22,534 nucleotides of DNA. It comes from Chloromonas sp. AAM2. Its lineage: Eukaryota; Chlorophyta; Chlorophyceae; Chlamydomonadales; Chlamydomonadaceae. The DNA lies in the NCBI GenBank assembly GCA_004335635.1, contig QAXH01003740.1, positions 1-22,534 on the forward strand, given 5' to 3'. The notes under the pieces are model-generated. The model saw only the letters and a program-made list of their open reading frames with translations, ran no database searches and was not told the DNA's origin. Every line of letters begins with the position of its first letter. Within the stretch, counting starts at the first letter, position 1. The position numbers and the translations under genes are program-made. Shown here piece by piece: positions 1 through 9,200 of the stretch.

Positions 1-1898
1 ACAAGATGGGGGACACAAACCAGGAGATGAACACCATCACAACACCTGTGCACATGCGAGCAAGCACACACCTGGGAAAAGAAGACAAGCGCACTGTCAG
101 ACAACACAAGGGCAAACCCGAGAACATGACTTATCTCATGATCAGGCTGAAGTTTGCAATGCACGTTCATGGGTGGCCAGTGCTTTAAACGCGGCTCGCT
201 GAAGCTTGGGGTCTCAACTCAAAGGGTTTGAGTGCACAGGATCGACTCACCCTTCCTGAATGGGAACTCATCCTGGGCCTCGGACCAGATGATAGCATCG
301 CTGCCACCGAACACAAGCCCAAACCCAAGAATGGCACCAACTGCATGCAACACAAAACATACACACACAAGGTCAAGGACCATGCCACGCTGTACCAGTG
401 ACAGAAACGTCGACAGGGCAGACGTGTAACAAGTTATATATGCCACATGGAGAGGTCTCGAACACAACCGAGAATACACGGCACGAGATTGGCTAGATGT
501 TCAGTGTTGTGACTGGATACTGCAGTGACATACATCATTCAGTCCAAGAAGTAAAACAGAAGTGCGCGTTTGTGTTGACATCGCCTCTGTGCAGGTCGTC
601 ACTCACTGATAGAGTGGGTGGTGGAGACAGCAGCACAGAAGTACGTCGCAATTGTCACAATGGTCGCCGCCGAACCGACGGCGCAAAGCATGCCTGCATA
701 CAGAAAGTAGGCAGTCAAGCTATGTGGTGTTGCCCACAACGTTGACTGCAGCAGTACGCTAAGAGCTTCTGACAACCTCTTGATCGCCCATATCTGCTCA
801 GTGATTGCGCAGATGACCTCATATCGGGATGCTGGATCAGGTCAGTTGTGGCATAATATGTTCACCGCTAGTTATGCGATGAACTGCTGTCTTTGCATTC
901 TGCTTCTTCGGTTTGCAATGGAAGAGCTTTGAGGCAGTGCTGCAGTGCTGTGCAATAGGATACCATGCGTTGCGCCTGAACCACCCACCAAAGGCGAACA
1001 CTTCAGGGTTGTGCTGGAAATAGGTGGGCGACGTGATGCCTCCTGCGATCGTTTTGGTCACTTCTGCACCTGTGAGCACGGACAGTCAGATGGTATGCAT
1101 TGGGATTATGGATGAATGATATGCAGGGAGGTTTGGGAAAACTGTTGCATGGGCAATCCGCTGCTTTGTATGCACATGGTGCGTGGTCACGCACTTACCG
1201 AGCACCATGCAGCCCAGGAACTCGAAAATGCCGGCAATCTGCAACCATGGCATGCAAGTCAAGTCAGATATGATTTAAGGGGTATGCAAGTGCACAACTG
1301 CACGTGCAGCAGGCCACTCACGATGCAAGCCTGCCACAAAGCGAGCGTCTTGGACCCGACCGACGTGGCGAAAGCGTTGGCCACATCGTTGGCACCAATG
1401 GACCAGGCCCTGCAATGTGCAACATGGCCAAGGTCTTCATTGCGTGCTCTAACCGGATTATGGCTGAGCCGCAAACGACTTGGGTACGACTTGGTGGTTT
1501 ACGGCCCACAGGGCGCAGCACACACCAGTTGCCAAAGGCTACTGCTGTAGATGCTTTTGTTAAGTAGCTGGCGCTTATGCACTTACATTGCGAAGGCAAA
1601 AATAGCACCCATGACGACCAGCCATTCGTAGTTCGTCCCTGCACGTCAAGCCAGGCATGTGCCACATTCAGATGCAATTGAAGGCATGCTGCTGAAGGTT
1701 GCGCTGGCCTTTTCTGATGGGTGCCCGTACAACACTGGCAGGCTGCGCTGTCCGGGAAAGCACTTCTTTCGTGTTCGGAGCTGTACACCCACAGGACTCC
1801 CTTGAAACGATGAAGTTGGCGCCCGTCCATGAGGCGAGCTCATCACCCGCATAAGGCGCGAAGTTGTTTAGGTATCCGAGAGGGTTGGCAGCCGACAT
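1..1898 (-). CDS. PTB: PTB-type sodium/phosphate symporter (Pho4/PiT family), gene 1, 3' part beyond window
   Basis: Membrane carrier for inorganic phosphate coupled to cations, PiT/Pho4 family (algal PTB type). Exons by GT-AG signals and frame: 1793-1898, 1587-1638, 1322-1409, 1199-1238, 989-1069, 607-693, 251-340 and 1-45 (cut by the left edge), about 196 residues. Seen: N-terminus MSAANPLGYLNNF; family signature [15 protein letters not shown] in exon 3 (residues about 58-72); IAGIFEFLGCMVLG in exon 4; STTHSIIGAILGFG across exons 6-7, where PiT proteins carry the second half of the N-terminal Pho4 repeat; SWFVSP in exon 8. The frame is open throughout the visible part, with no disabling change. 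The start is the ATG shared with genes 2 and 3. Exon sizes and phases equal those of genes 2 and 3. Intron 7 still resembles intron 7 of gene 2 in places. A P1BS-like site and TATA-like box lie upstream. Family certain; the substrate cation is inferred. Confidence 0.9.
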
Positions 1899-1998
1899 TG
1901 TGTTAGTTTTCGTGTGTTGACACGGCCTGCCGCCCGGTGAGCACAAACCACAATGACTGACAACGCCCTGCTGTGCGTGACTGCGGCTTTCCACCCGG

Positions 1999-2034
1999 TT
2001 TTTATCCGGGGCAATTACGGCACGAGGAATATGC
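1999..2034 (-). promoter_or_regulatory. Gene 1 promoter elements: TATA-like box and P1BS-type site
   Basis: On the minus strand GGATAAAAA (1999-2007) lies about 100 bp before the gene 1 ATG. At 2027-2034 is GAATATGC (plus strand), which matches the palindromic P1BS consensus GNATATNC, about 130 bp before the ATG. In plants P1BS is bound by the MYB-CC factor PHR1; the Chlamydomonas homologue is PSR1, which induces phosphate-uptake genes. The same two elements occur before gene 2, in the opposite order. Regulation is inferred; a lone 8-mer match is common by chance. Confidence 0.5.
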
Positions 2035-2171
2035 TTCCCGGACCGGTTTTGAAATCTTGTCCGCCATAACCCCGGCCTCTTACGGCAGGCTCGCAGGTGC
2101 TTGGCGACCTCTGGGGCTTGAAACGCAGTGGAGTATTGATGAGCAGTTGTCAGGTCTTGCTTCGTTGGCAG
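2006..2171 (-). repeat. Promoter-region repeat, copy A (upstream of gene 1)
   Basis: This block has a diverged direct copy at about 3366-3598. Shared segments occur in the same order: ATTACGGC-CGAGGAATATGCTTCC (with the P1BS-like 8-mer), CTCTTACG, then CTTG(A)AACGCAGTG followed by ATTGATGA, CAG, TGTCAGG and TTGCTTCGTTGGCAG. Copy A forms the proximal promoter of gene 1. Confidence 0.6.
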
Positions 2172-4288
2172 AGGCCTCTCGTGTCGTGGTAGCCAAAGCC
2201 TCTTCAAGCATGCCGTGTCCATATTCATGCCATTTAAAGCAGCTTGGGCCGCGAAATTCATCCTGCCTCATATCATTCAACAGCCATGGTAGCCTGCTTG
2301 ACAGTAGCACACTGTTACCACCAGCCACGGTTAGCCTGCAGTGCTGCTTGACTAAACACGAATCCTAACACGAGGGCCGAGCCCGCAATGCACCAGGCCA
2401 ATGGTTAGCCATATGTTAGCCATGTCTGCTGTGGCTGCACTCACTGAGCCAATCAACCTCCAACACGATGTCTAGCAACGTCATGGTATGGGACAACTCC
2501 CTCCACCTGGTACATTTAGATTGATTACATCAGGGGGCCCCACAAGCACCGAGCTCGAACGCTAGCAAGCCATGCAAGAGACGAGGTTGGATACTGTCCT
2601 GACTTTGTAATGGAAGCAAGGACGGACTGGTGAGGCAAAGAGGATACAAACGTAGCATCCTTGTGGACAACTTAATGGTCTAGCTGTCCCTTCATGTAAG
2701 GCAGCCCTCCGACTGTAAGCCCCTGAAACATCAGATTCTTGAAAATATTGCTGATCGCAACTCTTACCTAACTGTGCGTTGGACAGACTTTAGGCTTGTG
2801 TCACAAACTGATGCTGCAAGGAGCAGTGGGGCGTAGTCGCCAGGTAGGGTGGTTCAAGCCCTGAACTTCAGGCACACAGATAAACTGTACCGACGTGCTC
2901 AAGATTTGAAACAATACTGGACGGGACATACCTGAGCCTCTGCATCTTCAGGCAGGAGAGCTGTTGTCAGCTTCAGTACTATGAAGCTTGAGACCTAAGA
3001 CGGAACTAATGTGTTCAAACTGTTAGGTGGTTGGGTGCAGCACTAGCCTAAACATGGCAGGCTGTTTGCAGGCTGCTCACTCGCACTGCCCGTGAGCTGC
3101 ATAGGGTAGCGGACTGGCAATCAATCTGTGTGGGAGTGCTCAAGTCAACCGTGCAACACACAACACGTACGTAGCCCTTGTTGCAACGATGGCAAACGAC
3201 CATCACCTGTTCTGCAGAACAAGGCTGGCCGTGTCCGGCAGCTTGATCAAAATCTAAACAGCTCGTGCTAACAACTTGGTTCCTTGCTGAATGGAGGAAG
3301 CTTGGTCCAACGACGGCTTGATGTGCGGCAAGTCTGAAGTCCTGTAGTTTTAATATTCATCACCCCCCCGGGACGATTACGGCCCGAGGAATATGCTTCC
3401 CCGATTGAAAGTCGCCGTCACTCAGCCTCCTTCACAACCTTCGGGCTCTCTGTGGGCTCTTACGAACGAGCATCGAACATGTGTGACTTCTTTGATCAAA
3501 GCTAAGCTTTTTAAGCGAACCAAAGCTTTTTAAGAGCTTGGAACGCAGTGCAGTGCATTGATGACCAGCTGCTGTCAGGCATTTTGCTTCGTTGGCAGGT
3601 CGCAACATGGTAAGAAGAGGCTCAGACAATGACTGGGCGGGCTAACTTGAAGAGGCAATAGCCTTTCCCGTCGTGTGCTGGCAACTCTCTTACATTCGGG
3701 CTGCAAGGAGACATCGTGTCATGCTGTAAATACTTGCCCGTCATGATGTGACCACTGTTGACTCACTTCCGCGTTCTCGAATGCCTGACCACCACTTTTC
3801 CCGTTTCCGCATGACTGACCACTACTATTCAGTGGCCGACTGGGCACCACTGACTCGGTGTAGTTGGGCGTGTAGTGTCTCAACTTGACCATTTTCAAAC
3901 AGTGTCGTTTACACATGTATACCATGCTACTTATTAAAAAATGCTACTAGTAGGCATCAAGCAGATTGTATGCCACGCTAGAACAAGAAGAATCGGCATG
4001 TTTTGTAAATTTACTGGTCAGCACGGTTAGCTGGTTAGGCCGTTGCAGTTAGCCGGCTTGGTTAGGCCAGTTGAATTCTTTGGTGAGACCCCGTCCTAAC
4101 CATCCCCTAACAGCCCTAATCCTGGATGCCTAACACTCTCCAACATTCCGAAGCAGCCACAACGCTGAACCCATCACCCTCCAGGCAGGAGAAGTCCAAT
4201 TGTCGAACACATTCTGTACCTGCAACTAAGCACGGCTGCTTAACAGGTTAGCTTTGCCTTGTAGCATCACTGATGGCATAATCGACTT
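2172..4288. other. Non-coding spacer upstream of gene 1
   Basis: Apart from repeat copy B I see no gene here. ORFs are short, with unprotein-like composition. Short dispersed GGTTAGCC/GGTTAGGC motifs cluster around 2330-2420 and 4025-4130. No tRNA or rRNA is recognisable. Confidence 0.5.
3366..3598 (-). repeat. Promoter-region repeat, copy B (no gene attached)
   Basis: This is a diverged direct duplicate of the block upstream of gene 1. It keeps the P1BS-like GAATATGC at 3389-3396, the flanking CGAG...CTTCC and the terminal TTGCTTCGTTGGCAG. It is about 65 bp longer than copy A because of insertions in the middle (AAGCTTTTTAAG occurs twice nearby). No PTB exon is visible downstream of it on the minus strand (about 2200-3360), so it looks like an orphan promoter. 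A short minus-strand ORF across it has no recognisable features. Confidence 0.55.
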
Positions 4289-4459
4289 CAGGTGATAGTG
4301 ATATGATTGCGGTTGTCCTTGTCAGAGCCAGAGCCAGAGCCAACGCGCCACCAAACGCCAGCGCCGGAAAACAACGCGCCACCAACTCGCGCCAGCACCA
4401 GTTGGGAGCCTTCAGCGCCAGTTTGGAGCCAGTTTGGCCGGCCGTTGCCGCCAGTTGGA

Positions 4460-4480
4460 CGCCAGGACAATGTCCTGGCG
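4460..4480. repeat. Near-perfect 10+1+10 inverted repeat
   Basis: Arms CGCCAGGACA (4460-4469) and TGTCCTGGCG (4471-4480) are perfect reverse complements around a single A. The palindrome lies among the GCCAG-type subterminal motifs of the hAT relic and could be a transposase-binding site or a simple cruciform. Confidence 0.6.
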
Positions 4481-4717
4481 TGCCAGTGTGTGTCAACAGT
4501 GCCAGTATGCCTGCCAAAGTGTCGGCTTCTGGGCAGCTGCCTTTGCATGTGCGACCAGTCACATGTGCGGCCAGCCACGGAGCCATGTGACATGTGATTG
4601 TAAGCGGAGTTTCCGTGGCGCCCACCAGGAAGCCGCACACTACTGAAGTTTTTTAGAAGGACTTGTTCTGTGCCGTTCAACGCCAGCGCTGTAGCCTAGC
4701 TGTGCCCATGTTGCACC

Positions 4718-4885
4718 ATGTCTGACCCTATGGGTAATGCGCCTGAAATCATTGCCATACCTGACAGTCCCGAAGCAGCCCAAGCAGACTGCAGCTGCCG
4801 TACCACCTCTGCTGAACGGGAGCCTGCTCAACAAGCAGTCCGCAAGCTTTTCTGTGACCATGCGGTCAAGATGCAAGCGGACTGA
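4718..4885 (+). pseudogene. Possible N-terminal remnant of the hAT transposase
   Basis: A 55-codon reading frame opens at ATG 4718 (MSDPMGNAPEIIAIPDSPEA at its start) and ends at TGA 4883-4885. Its acidic, Pro/Glu-rich start and ordinary composition look more protein-like than the overlapping frame from 4737. It lies inside the hAT relic, on the same strand as, and about 180 bp before, the transposase C-terminus. A possible donor (CATGCAG|GTACTA near 4908) and an acceptor at 5061-5062 would join the two, but the in-frame TGA precedes that donor. No domain is recognisable. Confidence 0.25.
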
Positions 4886-5062
4886 CGGCACCACTCCATC
4901 CATGCAGGTACTAGAATTGCGCTTTACACCAGCAGTTAGTATGTTTATGTAACTAGTATGGTGATGTAAATAGAAATAGTTGATGTAAATATTATGTCGG
5001 TGTAGATAGTTAGATGTCTACTTGCACTTGCTGTGTTTAGGTCTGTGCCTTGCTGTGTTTAG

Positions 5063-5339
5063 GAGCTGTGTGAGGCAATGACTGCCTACGCATGGCAAGA
5101 GGACTACTCGGAGTACATCAAGCTGGCGCAGCTGTACATCACCATCCCATGCACGAGTGTCAGCAATGAGCGGAGCTTCAGCAGGATGAACTACATCAAG
5201 AACAAGCTGCGCAACCGTCTTGCAAGAGCATCTCAACACGTGCATGGTGATTGCGCACAGCCCTCACAGCAACTACACATTTGTAGCTGCATTTGAGGCG
5301 TTTGTGAACGCTAGGGCCCGCCGCAATATGGACAAATAG
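5063..5339 (+). pseudogene. hAT transposase C-terminal dimerisation region, frameshifted
   Basis: This is the C-terminus of a hAT-superfamily transposase. From an acceptor-like TGTGTTTAG (ends 5062) the frame reads ELCEAMTAYAWQEDYSEYI, then the diagnostic hAT core LAQLYITIPCTSVSNERSFS, followed by NYIKNKLRNRL. This is the expected pattern LA...L.IP..S...ER.FS......K.RNRL. After RNRL (5221) the frame is lost: one extra base (G5222) must be skipped to enter the frame that reads QEHLNTCMVIAHSPH and goes on to NARARRNMDK, ending at TAG 5337-5339. QEHLN...M is the typical continuation of a hAT dimerisation domain, so the single-base insertion is a real break. The catalytic core is not seen. The protein is non-functional as it stands. 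Confidence 0.75.
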
Positions 5340-5550
5340 ACGCCCATGTAAGCTTTTTGCCTGTGTCGGTTGGAATTCGGTTACCGCGCGCCAGATTTGG
5401 CTGGCCGGCCGGCCAGGCCAGCGCCAGCCGCAAAAAAATAGCAAATACCCTGGCCAGGTGTTGGACTGGGAAGCTCAGCTCCAGCTCAACGGGATGGACA
5501 TACGAACACACACAGGTTCGGTTATGAGGCAAGCGCTTGCCGCGTTCTAG

Positions 5551-5602
5551 CTTGAGCTGGCAGCAAGACCTCCACAGTTGAGCTGGCAGCAAGACCTCAA
5601 CA
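5551..5602. repeat. 26-bp tandem duplication
   Basis: Two copies of a TTGAGCTGGCAGCAAGACCT-containing unit (5551-5576 and 5577-5602) lie just outside the right end of the hAT relic. They differ at only two positions. Confidence 0.8.
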
Positions 5603-6216
5603 GTTAACAGCCGCCTGGGATTCCTTCTTTACTCGGAAGTGGTTACATCCTGGTGCACCAGATAGTGGCCCAACATCTCCCTTCATGCAAAGAACATGCT
5701 TCACTGCCTTTTTCCAGCAAGGCAGAACGCTCAATCTGACTTAAAAGAACTGTAACAAGGTCAAATCTAGTGATAGGACACGCCTATTCCTAGCATGACT
5801 CGACGTCAGACTGACAACTTAAAATCCAAGTGTTACAGTACGCCGGAAAACAGCCTGCGTCTCACAACATTAATCGCTGATGGTAAACACGAGCTCCCTG
5901 GCCAGTGGGCTACAAACGCATTCAAGCCAAGACACAAAAAGGGGCTTATTTGTCTGTAGTTGCATTGCTCAACCAATTCAGGAACATGTTCACACCCGTG
6001 ACGCAAACTGTTACTTGAAGGATACAGAGGCGTGATCGCTCAAACATCCAGTGTTCTAGTTGATGTTACGAGTTTAACCACATAACTGTTTAGAATAACG
6101 TTGATTTCATGACATGGTCACAGGTGGCAGGCTGTAAATGACATGGGCCATTCGCCCAGTTATGCAAGGTGACTATGATATAGCGCCATGGTTTCAGGAC
6201 TGAGGCGGACCAACAA
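5603..6216. other. 3' flank of gene 2, no gene seen
   Basis: About 600 bp between the 26-bp tandem repeat and the gene 2 stop. It probably includes the gene 2 3' UTR. No coding frame with recognisable features. Confidence 0.5.
5833..5837 (-). terminator. Candidate polyadenylation signal of gene 2 (TGTAA)
   Basis: The first TGTAA on the minus strand after the gene 2 stop, 380 bp downstream. TGTAA is the usual green-algal poly(A) signal. A 5-mer alone is weak evidence. Confidence 0.3.
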
Positions 6217-9200
6217 TTACTGCAGCCGTGGAGCAGTGGCGTTGACGTACAGCCAGGTGACGTTCTTGAAGGTTGACATCATGTCATACATGTTGGTCTT
6301 GCCTGCGAGCACAAGCGAACACCAAACCAGTGAGATCATGGCCAGTGATACGTCACATCAGTTGCTGTGCACGACCTTACCATGTCCAGCATGGCCACAC
6401 GATCATTCGAAACCTGACTGGCATACCCAACCAAACCATGATTCAAACACAGACTGGTCGCGTTTGTTCCAGGGCAGGATCGCCCGCCTGGCCTGGTTGG
6501 GTCACTCACCGTACTTCTTGAAGTCATTCATAGATGTCAGGTTCTTGGCCAGGCCAGAGATGTTAGCGCTGAGAGTTGGGAAGCTAGCGGCGGGGAAGGC
6601 TGCAGTGTTGTTAAGGACGGTCAGCTCGGTCCTCATCACGTTGGTCATGGCGCTCTGCCAGTTGTTCACGTAGTCCAGGTCAGTCAGGGAAGGAGCGTAC
6701 ACGCCTGCAGGGACATGGACATGTCAACATGGACAAGGTCAGCTGGCCGAACAGGGAAGCTTAAAACTGAGTGACAGTCCAGATAACACTCGGCAAACAG
6801 ACACAAGACACAAGATATGGAGGGCAACAATCGGTAAGACACTAGCAATCAGATGGAAGGCAAACACAGGAGCTAAGGTAGTCTGTACACCACATCATCC
6901 TAAAAACGTCCAACAGCATACAAGCACCACTCGCCAGCTAGTCCACTCACAGAAGGCGAAGAAGGCAGCGCAGAGCACACCAGCAGTGCTGAAGGCGATC
7001 ACCCAGCCGAAGACGGTCCTAGCAAGCAGCTTCCAGTTCAGGCCACTGCCAGTGATGCTCTCGCACAGACCAATGGCGACCTCACCACCAACCTGTGCGA
7101 CACCAACAACAATGCCAAAATCAGGTCTGCATGCCGGAAGCCTCTGTGTTTGCCGACGATCGTATGGCAGAGCTGCCGGGACACACCACATGGCGACAGA
7201 TGCATCAGGCAGCCACTCACAATGACTTGGGTGGTTGACACTGGCAGACCGTAGATGGTAGCCAGGGCAATGGTCAAAGCTGTGGCCAGCTCAGCAGAGA
7301 AACCACGGGTTGGGGTCATCTTGGCCATCTGGGTACCAAGCACCTTGATGATGTTGTACCTGGCAACACAATGGCAGAAGAAGCGGCATCTCGGTCAACC
7401 ATGTCAGCACCGTCAGAGTAATGCTGATCAGGTGTCCACCTCTCAGCATATGCTGATGCATAACAGCTGCCAGGAGAAAAGTGCCATCGAACATGACCCC
7501 CAAACTCACCCATACGTGCCCAGGCCGACCACAATGCCGACGCCTCCAAAAGCAAGCACCCACTTAGGGGTCTCACCAGATGAGGTAACGTTGAAGTTGT
7601 TGTAAGCATACCTGCAGACCCAGGCACAGAGGATTGTGACTTGGAAGATTGACCCCGTGGTTTCATGTAGGTTTTCAAAGCATCATGTGTGCATCAGCAC
7701 AGCCAATCAGGCTCCGAGTGCTAGCGTTACACCTGAAGCACAAACACCTACCAGATGCCTACGAAGGGGCCGATGGCGTTGGCAACGTCGTTGGCACCAT
7801 GGGCGAATGACACACAGATGGCAGAGAACACCTGCAGGTACTTGTAGACCTCCTCGGTCTCAGGGTTAAACACCTCCGCGTTGGCGTGCATCTCGGCAAC
7901 GTTGTCAAGCTTGTGCACGTCCTGCAGCAACATGCACAATCAGCTTGTCAGTTATTCGAAGCGCATCTCAGGGGCCTACGGCGCGGATGTATCAGCCCCC
8001 CAGACAGTATCAGGCCCCCAGACGGATGTATCAGCCCCCAGACTCCCTCTGTGCAGTTGGGATCCTCGTCAAATTGTTTATCTGGTGCATCTTGGCGGAC
8101 CAAGCTCACCTCATGCACATCAACAGTGAGGCCACGGATGGCCTGCTTCTTGACCCTGTCCATGAAGCCCTTGACTCCTGTCCTGGGCTCGGAGGTCTCA
8201 GACTCAACGAGCACATCAACCTTGGACTTGTCACCATTGGGGCTCTCAGCGTCCTTAGTTGCCTCCTCCTCACTGCAGCCAAACCAGTCAGCAGCCGATC
8301 CACGCCAGCCAAACCAGTCACCAGCCGATCCACGCAGTTGATCAGTAACGCTTCTCAAAGGCAAAAACTTGCAAACGCTGTAATAGTCCATTACGAGATA
8401 AAACTGCATATGCAACCACGCTGGTGGTACTGCCGTTCACTCACGCTCTTGCCAGCTTGTTTGCCAAGCGCTTCTTGAGCCAGAGCACAACGGGGATCAG
8501 GACGACAGCACAGCTGGCAGCAACGATGGCCGAAACCCAGGCAGCCTTCTTGCCCTCCTTGTCCCAGTTCAGCTCCTTGCCAGCACCCTGCATGGGTTTA
8601 CAGAAAACTCAGATGATATATTAGTGGGCAAACATGACAGGGCAGACGTAGGCACAAACCATTTAAATCCACACAAGTGATCAACGAGCCAGACTACAAG
8701 GCCCTTGACAAGCAAGGTTTGCTGCACATCTGCCTTGTGCAGGCAACACAAGTGAGCCCAGCACAGCAATAGAGCCCAGCACAGCTCACCTTGTTAAGCA
8801 CGAAGAAGATGTTAATCCAGATCTGCAGCAGCACAGGAACGGCATTGCATGTTAACATGGGCACACCATCACATCAATTGTTCCTCCCCAGGAAGTAAGT
8901 CTGTTGTATCTTGATGCAGCTGACCTCAGCAGCCAACCTTGCTAACCTTGGCCATGATCAGCAGTTCCAGCACCACTCTGCCACAGCCAACCCTCATAGT
9001 CATTCCACTCACAGTGAGGCCACCCAGGACTGGCAAGCTCCAGAAGGCCCACTCGGTTGAGTTCTTGCGGCGCAGAATGATGTGGCGGTTTCCAAGGAAA
9101 AGAATGGAGGCGATGACACCACACAGCATGGGGGACACAAACCAGGAGATGAACACCATCACAACACCTGCGCACACACAGAAAGCACACAACTTGTGCG

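Larger units (their letters stand above)
4289..5452 (+). mobile_element. Decayed hAT-family DNA transposon (approximate limits)
   Basis: The element holds a recognisable hAT transposase C-terminus (5063-5339, plus strand). Possible imperfect terminal inverted repeats start with CAGG: left end from 4289 (CAGGTGATAGTGATATGA then TTGCGG), right end on the minus strand from 5452 (CAGGGTATTTGC, T-run, then TTGCGG). Inside the ends are many GCCAG/CTGGC subterminal motifs (about 4325-4510 and 5388-5430), like the subterminal repeats of hAT elements. No 8-bp target-site duplication is visible at these limits, so the ends are tentative. At about 1.16 kb it is far shorter than an autonomous hAT, so it is a deletion derivative or relic. 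Confidence 0.45.

Noticed and set aside
1668..2261. 197-codon minus-strand ORF over the gene 1 promoter and exon 1
   Set aside because: Only the part from the internal MSAANPL start aligns with genes 2 and 3; the upstream part is promoter sequence and lacks counterparts.
4248..4680. Overlapping ORFs on both strands in the GCCAG-rich segment
   Set aside because: All frames are open because of repeated short motifs; better explained as the subterminal region of the hAT relic.
7945..8478. 177-codon plus-strand ORF and its overlapping frames
   Set aside because: It is antisense to exons 10-11 and introns of gene 2, which form a conserved spliced model on the minus strand.
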